Of a stretch of DNA of 35,749 bases, positions 8,073 to 16,433 are shown in pieces. The stretch comes from Calditrichota bacterium (GTDB lineage Bacteria > Electryoneota > AABM5-125-24 > Hatepunaeales > Hatepunaeaceae). The stretch is from assembly GCA_018644935.1 (NCBI GenBank), contig JABGPL010000040.1, positions 1-35,749 of the forward strand, read 5' to 3'. Both the position numbers and the translations under genes were made by a program. Numbering within the stretch: the first letter of the stretch is position 1; each line of letters starts with the position of its first letter. The notes below the pieces were generated by a model that worked only from the letters and a program-made list of their open reading frames with translations, made no database searches and had not been told where the DNA came from.

Positions 8073-10532
8073 TTAAAAATCTTCATCGCCCATGTCATCA
8101 CCACTCCCGCCACTACGTCTGCGCTCACTTTCATAATTGTTGAAATTGTAGCTTACGCTCAAGGATACACTCGGGCTCTTGTGTTCGCGGAATCTGTAAT
8201 TGTAGAAGTCAACGCCTTCGGATATGTGTTCATGTCCAGATGAGCCGACAATATCTCTGATCTGAAGAGTCGCTGAAAGTTTCTTCGGGATAATTTCGCG
8301 TTTAATCGCAAGGTTTGATGAATAACGCTCGCTTTCGCTGCCCTGTGCCGATGCAGTTGGACCTCTGTAGCTTCCACTGAGTTGGATTCTGGTCAATTCA
8401 CCGATGCGGAAATCGTTGTTCATCCGCAACCCCCAGTTCGAGCTTTCGTTCGAGAAATCAACCCCGTTCAACTCACCCTCAACCTTGTAATCATAGACGT
8501 TATAGGTAAGACTGAGATTCCACCATTGTGCTGGATCAACTTTCAGCATTAACTCAGCGCCCATCGCGTAATCAGTCCCAACATTTTCCGTTGAATGCAA
8601 CGTCACATTTTCAGAGTAGACGCTGCGAACACGCTCGATTTTGTTATTTGTCTTGCGGTAATACAGCTCAGTTGAGAGCGAATTACGATTGCGGAATGTC
8701 TGGAATCCGAGTTCATACGAGTCAATATATTCAGGTTTTAGATCCGGATTACCAACCCTGACGTTATAGTCATCCGTCCAGGTTTCAAAGGGTTCGAGAT
8801 ACCAACCCCGCGGTCTGTCGATTCGTCGGGCATAACTCACCATAAGCTGATTGCGATCCGTTAAATGGTATGAGAAATGTGCCGTTGGAAACATGTCGAC
8901 TCGGTCAATTGAGAATGTCGCGTTGGTTACTCCAGTTTCAATTTTACGGTAAGCATACTCACCACGCAACCCACCCTGGAAACCAAGTTTGCCAATTTCG
9001 TTGGCGTATTGTGTATATAGCGAGTGAATATCGCGGATATAGTCTGTCTTGTGGTTGAATTCAGTAAGTTCTTCATATAAGCCGGTTGCGGGGTCATATT
9101 CCAATTGGTTGGTTATGTCTTCTGAAGTTCCCAGTCGACTCTGCAATCCTGCTTCGAATTTGGCATCTTTATTTAAAGGCAGTGAATAATCCGCTTTTAT
9201 TCTCATCCTTATCCCGGGGCCGTCCTCTGTTGAAATCTTACCACTGATCAGGTTACCGTCTGTGTCAAAAAGTTTGGCTGTAGATTCTTCGTCTCCACCT
9301 CTGTTATCAAAGCTGAAATGACCGGTTAGCCGGTGGCCTTCTTCCTTAAAATCACGGAGATAATCGAGGTTCATGGAATAGCTGTCACCGGAGCGTTCGG
9401 TTTGGCTCTCGCTTGAATGTTCTGATACGGGTCCTCCGGGTTCCTGCCACTGGGTAAAGTCAAGGTCAGATGAGTATTTTCTCGACCTCTGTCCAACGCT
9501 CAACCCAAGAGTCAAACGGTCACGAGGAGTAATTTCATATTCGATACCAGCGCGGATACTGTTATGCTTTCCGCCATGGTCAGATTCACCTTCTGAATTA
9601 ACATGATAGTCAACACCATCTGATGTCGTTCTGTTTCGGCTTTCATTTGTTCCGGGACGGAAACGCTGATTGAGATCAACTCCGAAGTTAAGGCTGTAAT
9701 TCTTCTTTTTTAAATTGATGAGGAAGTCACCGCCATAGGTATCATACATTCCAAGATTTCCATTAACGATACCGCTGATACCACGCAACTTCTGTTTTTT
9801 CAACAACACATTGATAATTCCAGCAACGCCATCAGGGTCGAACTTTGCAGAAGGATTTGTTATGATCTCAATATCTTCGATGGTGCTTGCCGGGATAGTT
9901 TGAAGGGCGTCATTCGGGTCGAGAATTGAAGGACGACCATCAATCATAACCGTAAAGCTCGAGCTGCCACGCAGTGCGACATTGCCGTCAATATCGACTT
10001 CTACAGAGGGAGCATTTTCAAGAGCATCTACTGCCGTTCCGGATTTAGAAGCTATATCACGACTGACATTAATGACCTTCTTGTCGATCTTGAACATCAC
10101 CAACGGCTTATCAATCTGGACTTCAGCCCCTTCCAGCATCAAAGCGGTCGGACTGAGTAAAATATCTCCGAGGTCGGACTTCAACCCACGTGGTCCCAGA
10201 CCTATTCCCCGAATGGTTTCAGTCTCATAGCCCATAAAGCTGATTGTGACGAAGTACCGTCCGAGCTTGATTTCACTCATGTCGAAGTATCCACGGCTAT
10301 CGGTCGCTGTCCCGGTTACGTTCGAGCTGTCACGACCGCTGTAGAGGACAATGTTAGCATAAGGAATCGGGTTTTCGGAACTCGCATCAAGGACGCGCCC
10401 TATAACCTCACCAATTGCTGGTCGCTCGCCACCTCTTGCTCTACCCCCAGGATGGTCGCCAGGTGGTTGGGAAAGGGAAATTGTTGTAAAAATCAGTAAA
10501 GAAAAAACTACGATCGAAGTAAATCTGTGCAT
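8073..10532 (-). CDS. TonB-dependent outer-membrane receptor, carboxypeptidase-regulatory plus OMP beta-barrel type
   Basis: The start chosen is the ATG at 10532 (MHRFTSIVVF), with AGCAGG 6 bases upstream. An in-frame TTG two codons earlier lacks that spacing. The 819-residue product has a signal peptide ending near ISLSQ. A carboxypeptidase-regulatory-like domain follows (about 40-125, GEVIGRVLDASSENPIPYAN). The plug is at about 135-250, with VDALENAPSVEVDIDGNVAL and VMIDGRPSIL. The rest is a long barrel of alternating amphipathic strands with the conserved late motif NPDLKPEYIDSYELGFQ. This is the Bacteroidetes-type outer-membrane receptor family (OMP_b-brl_3), which takes up siderophores, peptides or other ligands using TonB energy. 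No SusD-like partner or transporter gene is adjacent, so the substrate is unknown. The C-terminus ends in a Gly/Asp/Glu-rich tail after the last strand. Confidence 0.92.
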   Translation of the reverse strand: MHRFTSIVVFSLLIFTTISLSQPPGDHPGGRARGGERPAIGEVIGRVLDASSENPIPYANIVLYSGRDSSNVTGTATDSRGYFDMSEIKLGRYFVTISFMGYETETIRGIGLGPRGLKSDLGDILLSPTALMLEGAEVQIDKPLVMFKIDKKVINVSRDIASKSGTAVDALENAPSVEVDIDGNVALRGSSSFTVMIDGRPSILDPNDALQTIPASTIEDIEIITNPSAKFDPDGVAGIINVLLKKQKLRGISGIVNGNLGMYDTYGGDFLINLKKKNYSLNFGVDLNQRFRPGTNESRNRTTSDGVDYHVNSEGESDHGGKHNSIRAGIEYEITPRDRLTLGLSVGQRSRKYSSDLDFTQWQEPGGPVSEHSSESQTERSGDSYSMNLDYLRDFKEEGHRLTGHFSFDNRGGDEESTAKLFDTDGNLISGKISTEDGPGIRMRIKADYSLPLNKDAKFEAGLQSRLGTSEDITNQLEYDPATGLYEELTEFNHKTDYIRDIHSLYTQYANEIGKLGFQGGLRGEYAYRKIETGVTNATFSIDRVDMFPTAHFSYHLTDRNQLMVSYARRIDRPRGWYLEPFETWTDDYNVRVGNPDLKPEYIDSYELGFQTFRNRNSLSTELYYRKTNNKIERVRSVYSENVTLHSTENVGTDYAMGAELMLKVDPAQWWNLSLTYNVYDYKVEGELNGVDFSNESSNWGLRMNNDFRIGELTRIQLSGSYRGPTASAQGSESERYSSNLAIKREIIPKKLSATLQIRDIVGSSGHEHISEGVDFYNYRFREHKSPSVSLSVSYNFNNYESERRRSGGSGDDMGDEDF

Positions 10533-10778
10533 GGTCAACCTGCTAAAGAATCAGTGTTAGTTATACCGAAACATTCTGTGCTTCGGTTCAGGATGTTGTC
10601 TTATAATTAAACACAGTGATACGTCTATTCACGCGTAGTTATCGGAGATATTTCAGGATAAGATAATTTTGTCCATGTTCTTAAGAAGGAGTTGTGCCAT
10701 CTATGGCTCGCCCAGACATGTATAGCGGTTTAGCATCTAGCCGTCCTCCCCGAACACCACAGAACCCGCCAAACCCTC

Positions 10779-10807
10779 TTGACACACTCCATTTCTTTAT
10801 GTATAAT
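10779..10807 (+). promoter_or_regulatory. Perfect-consensus sigma70 promoter
   Basis: TTGACA (10779-10784), a 17-base spacer and TATAAT (10802-10807) match the housekeeping promoter consensus at every position. The start site would be near 10814. The next gene on this strand begins at 11055, so the transcript would have an untranslated leader of about 240 bases. Confidence 0.7.
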
Positions 10808-10813
10808 AAAAAC

Positions 10814-11054
10814 ACATTCACTCGGAGACTGTCTACAGTTTTCCCGCCATGTGAAGTAGGGGTGGGCTAAGGGAGCGGGAGTTGAGGTGGAATGCAATAT
10901 TGAATATTTTCGACCCCTTTGAGTCCGTAGCCGCAACCCTCGCGGTCGTGAAATTGGGTGGTGTAAGGTGTCCAAACCCGACTAGACACTCTGACGTAGC
11001 TTTAATTTCTGGCAGACGAGAGCATCTGCCAGCCCGGAAAGAGGGGGAAAGGGT
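10814..11054 (+). other. Structured leader or small RNA candidate
   Basis: This stretch lies between the perfect promoter and the 11055 gene and has no convincing reading frame. It contains successive short hairpins: TCCCGC (10842-10847) with GCGGGA (10875-10880); CCGC (10931-10934) with GCGG (10942-10945); GTGTC (10968-10972) with GACAC (10985-10989); and an 8-bp stem CTGGCAGA (11009-11016) with TCTGCCAG (11025-11032). I do not recognise a known riboswitch, RNase P, 6S, SRP RNA or tmRNA. It may be a regulatory leader, a small RNA, or an accumulation of repeats. The rest of the gap, 10533-10778, holds only the upstream region of the receptor gene. Confidence 0.35.
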
Positions 11055-11582
11055 ATGAAATCAGGAGAGATTGACTTGGAAATGAAACGTTATTTGCAGT
11101 GGAAGTATAATTTGGTTGTATTTGCGATCAGTCTCTTTGCAGTCATAGTGACTGTGGTTGATAACATCTTCTCTAATGCATTTTTTGGTGAAATACAATG
11201 GATATCGGGATCATTTTTTGTGGCTTTGATGGTTATAAACTATAACTATGCGTTCAGATGGAGAGCTGATCTGGTTGATGGGGTTTGGATATTTTTTCCG
11301 GTTAAATTTGGTCAGGGCAAAAATGGGAAAAAGAAACGCATTTCATTTACAATGGAAGAACTTGTCCGTATTGACATCCCGAAATTCTCAAAAGAAGATC
11401 AGCATCCACCACTGCTGATAACCTTCACTGAAGATGGAAATGAAGTAACTGCGAAATTTACAAAGCAGTATACGCGGGAATTGCTTGAGTTTCTGTATGC
11501 TAATCATCAGAGTAAACTGGGGGCGGACGTGAAGGGGTGTGCTGAATTTTGGAAGGGGAAACCGGTTAAGTGGGGATGGTAG
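11055..11582 (+). CDS. Small membrane protein of unknown function, two predicted membrane helices
   Basis: The 175-residue product has two hydrophobic segments near the N-terminus (NLVVFAISLFAVIVTVV, about residues 16-32, and WISGSFFVALMVINYNYAF, about 51-69). A soluble C-terminal part of about 100 residues follows, beginning RWRADLVDGVWIFFPVKFG. That part alternates strands and ends with a helix (REL-LEFLYANHQSKL), which could suit a small PH-like cytoplasmic fold, but I cannot assign a family. Start: the ATG at 11055 has a purine-rich GAGGGGGAAAGGG upstream, and a second ATG at 11082 (MKRYLQWKY) is a possible alternative. The gene is convergent with the pRiA4b-type gene, with 48 bases between stops, and is probably driven by the promoter at 10779. 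Confidence 0.75.
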   Translation: MKSGEIDLEMKRYLQWKYNLVVFAISLFAVIVTVVDNIFSNAFFGEIQWISGSFFVALMVINYNYAFRWRADLVDGVWIFFPVKFGQGKNGKKKRISFTMEELVRIDIPKFSKEDQHPPLLITFTEDGNEVTAKFTKQYTRELLEFLYANHQSKLGADVKGCAEFWKGKPVKWGW

Positions 11583-11630
11583 GTGGGGGTGCGTTTCTCC
11601 ACTATGTTGTTGCGAGTGAACGAGTGATGT

Positions 11631-12230
11631 TCAAAAATCCCACAGTTCCTTAGTGGCACCATCTTTCCTTTCTTCGGGGTCTTCGAATATCACATCATCG
11701 GGGTTAAAATATTCGGGATCGAAAAACTCTCCACCGGATTCTATCAGGTCTCGATAATTGTCGTGATCTGGATTACTTAGTATGTTCAGAAAGTTCTCAT
11801 ATCCTGACATTCCTCCACAGTCCTCAGGAGGGCAGCCTAGCTCGCCAGCGGTACAGATTGGGTATTCGATGCCGAGTCTGGGCTCAACGAAACGCTGAAG
11901 TAAAATTTCATGTATCCAGTCGTCACCAAAATCGTAAGTGTATATCGCCTCTGATTTTTCTTTGATAAAGTAATCGACGATTAAAATGTCCCAACCTGCG
12001 AAAATATCATCAATACTTTCGTCATCAGGTAAGCCAATTACACGAGGATTTTTGCTTTTAGGTTCAATTACATGAAAACTGTGCAGGTGCCTATCCTCCC
12101 AGCCCATAGCATCTTGGATCGCCACGTGTAAATCCCAGAATGAGTATGTATCAGGCACCTGGATCTCACGCCAGATTGGTGGAGTTATTCCTTTTAAGGT
12201 TATTTTGAATTGCAGTATTCGATTTGCCAT
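11631..12230 (-). CDS. Plasmid pRiA4b ORF-3 family protein
   Basis: This 199-residue protein carries the hallmarks of the PRiA4_ORF3 family. These are KGITPPIWREIQVPDTYSF near residues 13-31, the HLHSFHV segment near 48-54, YDFGDDWIHEI at 99-109, and the Cys-containing CPPEDCGGMSGYE at 133-145. The domain is widespread in bacteria, often single-copy, and has no established biochemical activity. The acidic C-terminus (EDPEERKDGATKELWDF) is typical. A GGAAAAC sequence precedes the ATG at 12230. It lies downstream of the methyltransferase gene on the same strand with a 129-base gap that contains hairpins, so the two are probably not one tight operon. Confidence 0.92.
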   Translation of the reverse strand: MANRILQFKITLKGITPPIWREIQVPDTYSFWDLHVAIQDAMGWEDRHLHSFHVIEPKSKNPRVIGLPDDESIDDIFAGWDILIVDYFIKEKSEAIYTYDFGDDWIHEILLQRFVEPRLGIEYPICTAGELGCPPEDCGGMSGYENFLNILSNPDHDNYRDLIESGGEFFDPEYFNPDDVIFEDPEERKDGATKELWDF

Positions 12231-12291
12231 TTTGTTTTCCGTTGGTTGCTGTTATCACCTTGGATTTCGATTCCCTGGAATCACCGATAAA

Positions 12292-12360
12292 GAGCCAAAC
12301 TTCAAAGTCTTAACCCTCTTTTGGCTCCCTCCTTCAATAAGAAAGGGCGAGCTCGCTTTC
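12292..12360. repeat. Hairpins between the methyltransferase and pRiA4b genes
   Basis: GAGCCAAA (12292-12299) pairs with TTTGGCTC (12320-12327). Just after the methyltransferase stop on the minus strand, GAAAG plus CGAG (12341-12351) pairs with CTCGCTTTC (12352-12360) with a small internal bulge. They may attenuate or end the methyltransferase transcript. No long T run is present. Confidence 0.4.
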
Positions 12361-13016
12361 TATCCTGGTTTTACTGCCTCAGCAATGATGGTTTTACAGA
12401 GGTATTTTACCGATATTTTGGATAGCCAACCTGGTGATGCGTCACAGCCGGAGGTGTATGTTACTTTCAAACCAGTTTTTTCGATTTGTTGTTTCAGGAA
12501 TCTTAAGGTGAAGATGCTCATGTGTCGTGTATCTGCTGCCGGATTGGGCATTTTGCCTTTGAAGATGGCTATCAGGTACTCGATGAACTGAATGTTGGGG
12601 ACACTGATCAGACATTTACCGCCGGGGCGGAGGATGCGGTTAATCTCAGTTAAAGTGTTATCACGCATTGTCAGGTGTTCTATTACTTCTAGGCAGGTAA
12701 CATAGTCGAATGTATTGTCGGGGTAAGGGATAGACTCCGAATCTAAATTGACCACCTTTTTTTCGTCTAGATCCACAGCGTCTTCAAGTGCTTCCGGGAC
12801 GAAATCTATACCTGTGGCATGAATACTCGGTAATTTTTGTTTTGTTATCTCTGCAAGATAGCCATTGCCAGCCCCAATATCTATCCACCTATCAGGCTTA
12901 AAACTCACAAGTCTTTCGAGAGCTATTTTGTATCTGTGTTTTTCACGATACAGGGATTTGCGTTTATCAAGCCTTCTTTCCCATTCTTCTCGGTTGACTT
13001 CTTTAAGTGTTTGCAT
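12360..13016 (-). CDS. Class I SAM-dependent methyltransferase (UbiE/BioC-like fold)
   Basis: In this 218-residue cytoplasmic enzyme, motif I is IDIGAGNGYLAE (45-56). The acidic residue of motif II is in ATGIDFVPEAL. FDYVTCLEVIEHL (about 104-116) matches motif IV, and ILRPGGKCLISVPN matches motif post-II. This is the Methyltransf_11 pattern. A basic helical N-terminal extension (EEWERRLDKRKSLYREKHRY) precedes the fold. The acceptor is unknown. It is not closely similar to the methyltransferase at 968-1687, whose motif I is LGCGTG rather than IGAGNG. A ribosome binding site is weak upstream of the ATG at 13016. It is divergent from the beta-helix gene at 13237. Confidence 0.88.
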   Translation of the reverse strand: MQTLKEVNREEWERRLDKRKSLYREKHRYKIALERLVSFKPDRWIDIGAGNGYLAEITKQKLPSIHATGIDFVPEALEDAVDLDEKKVVNLDSESIPYPDNTFDYVTCLEVIEHLTMRDNTLTEINRILRPGGKCLISVPNIQFIEYLIAIFKGKMPNPAADTRHMSIFTLRFLKQQIEKTGLKVTYTSGCDASPGWLSKISVKYLCKTIIAEAVKPG

Positions 13017-13236
13017 ACTATTTATTGTACCGGACTCAGTAACTGTTTTGGATTTGAAAAATGTTTAATCAAACCTATATAAACCATCGTGTATTGTCAA
13101 GATATGTTTTTATTTTCCTGTCAGGTTCATTAGTAAATATAAATGAGGAGCTTATATTATAGAACGAATATGATAAGTGATCAGTTTCGTCAAGATCGCT
13201 GATAATTTGACATATCTTCTCATACATGAGGTTTTA

Positions 13237-14658
13237 ATGCCCACATCCAGATTTGTTTTCCTGACATTTATCTTCGTTTTACTTCTGGCATTCTGTACTG
13301 CTAACGCAACTATAATTAACATCCCCGATGATTACTACTGGATTCAAGTCGGCATTGATTCCGCTGCATCTGGTGACACTATTCTAGTTCAACCCGGGAC
13401 TTATCGCGAGACACTCGTTTTTCATGGAACAGGTATTACTCTTGCCAGCCTCTATCTATTAGATCCAAATTCGGAATATATCGAATCAACTATAATTGAC
13501 GCAGCACGTCAACAAAGAGCTATGGATTTCCGGCAATCGGGAGATAGCGCAAGCGTGGTGTGTGGATTTACAATACGAAATGGGGGTACGAGTTATGGGG
13601 GAGGTGTGTACTGTGCTTTTTCCAGCCCAACATTACGTGATCTTGTTATAGAAAATTGTCAGACTTATCGAATGGGAGGAGGGGTATACTGCACACAGGA
13701 ATCGAGACCGATGTTCATTAATGTGAAACTCTCCGGCAATGTCTCGCCTGTAGGTGGTGGAATCGGAATAGCCCATTCAGCACACCCGACATTAATAAAC
13801 TGCGAGATTACCGGAAACACAGCTGATAGCACTGGAGGTGGTGTGTTCATAGGTCATGAGTTTGCTGCGATCACTACGGATGGTGTGTTGATTGCTGACA
13901 ATAATGCAAGGTTTGGGGGTGGACTGTACATTACTGATTCGCCTGATATTATCCTGAAAAATGTTACAATTTGTAATAATAAATCCGAAAATGGCAATGG
14001 GATGTATCTGACACATGATTTCCAGACATGTAATGTGGAGCTTATCAACTCAATCGTATATTTTAATCAATTTCCAGCGGTTGTAATAACCGGTGACACT
14101 ATTGATAATGGTACAATTCTTACAATCAGTTATAGTGATATCGAAGACAGGCTCGAAGGAATAATTGTAGAAGATAATGGTCATGTCATATGGTCACAGG
14201 GGAGTATTTATCGAGATCCGGATTTTCGTAATTTGGAAGACGAGGATTATTATTTAACAGCTGGGAGCCCATGTTTCGATTCAGGAGATCCAGAATCGCG
14301 AGAAGATCCTGATGGTTCACGGGCAGATATGGGAGCGTTTTTCTTTGACCGGAGGATAAATGATGTGCGATCCGAAAATGAGTCTTTTACACCCAACAGA
14401 TTTGGCTTGCTTGCCGTTTATCCGAATCCATTCAACTCAGCTGCTACTTTAAGATATGAGCTGTCTGTCTCCTGTTCCATTTCTTTATATTTAGTTAATC
14501 CAATTGGACAGAATGTTTTAACCCTGTTTGATGGTTTCCATCAGAGTGGAATTCACCAAATGGAAATTAACGCCGAAAATATGGCTTCGGGCAGTTATGT
14601 GCTGAGAATGACTGACAAGGATCAAACAAGCGAAAGAAAACTGATTCTGATGGATTAA
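13237..14658 (+). CDS. Right-handed beta-helix surface protein with T9SS type A sorting domain
   Basis: I chose the ATG at 13237 because GAGG lies 5 bases upstream and it gives a clean signal peptide (MPTSRFVFLTFIFVLLLAFC, cleaved near NA-T). The longer frame starting at 13177 would bury it. The 473-residue protein opens with IINIPDDYYWIQVGIDSAAS and GDTILVQPGTYRETLVF, the usual first turns of pectate-lyase-like or polymorphic-repeat beta-helices. Gly-rich coils follow (GGGVYC, GGGVFIGHE, GGGLYITDSPD). The chain ends with the sorting domain VYPNPFNSAATLRYEL (from about 394). No lyase catalytic residues are evident, so an adhesin or structural role is more likely. A paralogous gene starts at 35009. 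Confidence 0.9.
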   Translation: MPTSRFVFLTFIFVLLLAFCTANATIINIPDDYYWIQVGIDSAASGDTILVQPGTYRETLVFHGTGITLASLYLLDPNSEYIESTIIDAARQQRAMDFRQSGDSASVVCGFTIRNGGTSYGGGVYCAFSSPTLRDLVIENCQTYRMGGGVYCTQESRPMFINVKLSGNVSPVGGGIGIAHSAHPTLINCEITGNTADSTGGGVFIGHEFAAITTDGVLIADNNARFGGGLYITDSPDIILKNVTICNNKSENGNGMYLTHDFQTCNVELINSIVYFNQFPAVVITGDTIDNGTILTISYSDIEDRLEGIIVEDNGHVIWSQGSIYRDPDFRNLEDEDYYLTAGSPCFDSGDPESREDPDGSRADMGAFFFDRRINDVRSENESFTPNRFGLLAVYPNPFNSAATLRYELSVSCSISLYLVNPIGQNVLTLFDGFHQSGIHQMEINAENMASGSYVLRMTDKDQTSERKLILMD

Positions 14659-14692
14659 AAAGGATTTCTTTTAGGGGGGAGGTGAGCGGTAC

Positions 14693-14729
14693 GGTTTGTT
14701 TCCCTCTCAATCAAAGAGGGAGACAAACC
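14693..14729. terminator. Terminator-like hairpin between convergent genes
   Basis: GGTTTGTTTCCCTCT (14693-14707) pairs along all 15 positions with AGAGGGAGACAAACC (14715-14729), allowing one G-U pair, across the loop CAATCAA. It lies between the stop at 14658 (plus) and the stop at 14770 (minus). There is no T run, so it may end transcripts by another route or be a repeat element. Confidence 0.5.
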
Positions 14730-14769
14730 ATATGATATTTCCGCGAAGGAGATAAATTACAATTAGAGA

Positions 14770-15921
14770 CTATTTGGTCTTCTGAGCTTTTAGCATATCT
14801 CGTCCCTTCTTTGAAATCTCCCAGATGCCAGAGTCGGTTTCTTTCACTAAAAGACCTTTATCAATCAAGCTGACACGGATTTTATCAAACTTTATTTGCC
14901 ATCTTGGAGTTTTAGGATGAGCTGCAGGCGGTTGTAGGTCAAACTTGTTGAAGGATTTCTCCATAATCTTGCCTACTGTTTTTATAACATCAGCTTTCTG
15001 AGTTGATCCTCCAATTTCTACTAATGACTTCAAGATAGGGATTGTGTAAGCGGAATTTGAAGTTAAAGTTCCTCTTGGAAGTCGCGGCTTTTTTGCTCTT
15101 TCAGAGCGAGCTTCCCTGGAGGTGGTTGACGGTTTAGCTTTTACAACCTTGGTTTGGCCGGAGAGAATCGCCCATTCAACTTTAAGTTCATTTAGTTTAT
15201 CCATAAGTTTAGGTATGCTCGCTGCGCGTTCTAGCGGAATACGGGCTTTTTCAAAATCTCCATTTTCAATAGCCTGCATACCTTTTTTGGTAATACCCTT
15301 AATCTGATTCTTTAAGGCATTAATCAGGATTTTGAATGATTCGTCGACACTGAAATTGCTTTCATCATTCATGGGCTTAATCTCCCTATTTAATTCTTCT
15401 TTTTCAATTTTTTCAACTTCCTTAACTTCTGGAACTTTTTTATCTACTGAAACCGTCTGTTTTTTTGGTTTGGCTACAGTTTGCCTCTTTGCAGCTTTTG
15501 GTTTCGCTTTTGGAGGATCGAGCACTTGTATTACAGGCTCAGGCTCTTGGGGCGCTAAATTGATAATTTCGGGTTTGGGAACAGCTTTTGGAGTCTCTAT
15601 TATTCGAGTTTGTAGTTCAGGTTCAGGCTCGTCCTTTGCTTCCATGGCTACTATTCGCTGCCGAATTGCATCCAAAATAGAGTTTGCCTCAGGAATTTTT
15701 TCTACAACTTCCTCAACTTGATTGGAACCAAACTCTTGAAGAATTGCCAGGTGCATTTCTTCTGTAACTGGTTGCATCTGGTTTCTGCTAATGTCATAGC
15801 CAAGATTGTCAAGATACTCCAACACACGACGTGTCGTAACCTTGAGCTCCATAGCAACTTCAAATATTCTCTTCATCTTCTTTAATCTTTTAAGGTGTAG
15901 CAGATTGTGTGATGTCTGCAT
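14770..15921 (-). CDS. IF2-N-like domain joined to a C-terminal Mrr-N-like winged helix
   Basis: This 383-residue protein has three parts. Residues 16-62 (MKRIFEVAMELKVTTRRVLE, then YLDNLGYDIS) resemble the N-terminal helical domain of initiation factor IF2 (IF2_N). A Pro/Glu/Lys-rich linker (about 95-185) follows. A helical segment at 195-255, with GMQAIENGDFEKARIPLERA, resembles a TPR hairpin. Residues 290-378 (YTIPILKSLVEIGGSTQKAD, PRWQIKFDKIRVSLIDKGLL, GIWEISKKGRDML) resemble the winged-helix N-terminal domain of Mrr restriction proteins. No nuclease domain is present, so DNA binding or regulation is more likely than restriction. The start could instead be the ATG at 15876, which begins exactly at the IF2_N-like domain. 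The gene stands alone. The domain assignments come from pattern recognition only. Confidence 0.75.
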   Translation of the reverse strand: MQTSHNLLHLKRLKKMKRIFEVAMELKVTTRRVLEYLDNLGYDISRNQMQPVTEEMHLAILQEFGSNQVEEVVEKIPEANSILDAIRQRIVAMEAKDEPEPELQTRIIETPKAVPKPEIINLAPQEPEPVIQVLDPPKAKPKAAKRQTVAKPKKQTVSVDKKVPEVKEVEKIEKEELNREIKPMNDESNFSVDESFKILINALKNQIKGITKKGMQAIENGDFEKARIPLERAASIPKLMDKLNELKVEWAILSGQTKVVKAKPSTTSREARSERAKKPRLPRGTLTSNSAYTIPILKSLVEIGGSTQKADVIKTVGKIMEKSFNKFDLQPPAAHPKTPRWQIKFDKIRVSLIDKGLLVKETDSGIWEISKKGRDMLKAQKTK

Positions 15922-16383
15922 ATTCTAATTAACACATTCCTGCATCAGGCAAGTGTTACGGTACTAAATTGGAAAAGTTTATTAACTTGATAGCACACAC
16001 AAGAAATCAAGTTAAAAACATCAATATTAAGCATAAAAACAGGTAAACAGAGTGAATTTGCGAATCCGGTGAAAGTTGTTCAGGCTGAATTAAATGTAAA
16101 TCATTCATTTGAAAGAACCGCGAAAAAGTTTCAGATAATAAAAAATTTTGAAGTAATGGTTATGTATAACAGATAGAAAAAAGCTGAATTGGATTTTTCC
16201 TGCCGACAGAGAAATTCCATTATATTTATTGGATCTCTCTTTTACTGCCGTCTGATTGTTAATATACAACAATAGTAATTAATCAGGATCTAATTGTCAA
16301 GTAATAAACTGTTTATTTGATACATAATTGGACTAATATACTAAATAATTATAAGTTGTCGAATTACTACCTCTATGACTTCA
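15922..16383. other. Gene-free AT-rich gap
   Basis: No reading frame with a ribosome binding site or codon bias stands out on either strand. The stretch near 15930-16000 is the upstream region of the IF2-N-like gene. I see no tRNA-like cloverleaf, direct-repeat array or clear promoter. Confidence 0.5.
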
Positions 16384-16420
16384 TGTCAGGGCAATGCAGA
16401 GCTCGAGCTTCGCCCTGACA
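16384..16420. terminator. Hairpin downstream of the cytochrome gene
   Basis: TGTCAGGGC (16384-16392) and GCCCTGACA (16412-16420) form a perfect 9-bp stem. The loop itself contains the palindrome AGCTCGAGCT. It lies 13 bases after the cytochrome stop codon on the minus strand. It has no T run, so the terminator call is tentative. Confidence 0.4.
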
Positions 16421-16433
16421 AACACTTTTGAAT

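Noticed and set aside
10730..10975. Open frame of about 80 codons on the minus strand
   Set aside because: It has no ribosome binding site, an unnatural residue composition, and it lies over a perfect promoter and hairpins on the other strand.
13177..13236. Longer start for the beta-helix protein
   Set aside because: It adds 20 residues before a clean signal peptide and lacks the GAGG that precedes 13237.
14770..15921. Possible Mrr restriction endonuclease
   Set aside because: Only the winged-helix part resembles Mrr. No PD-(D/E)xK nuclease domain or partner methylase is present, and the two methyltransferases in the window are not DNA-methylase-like.
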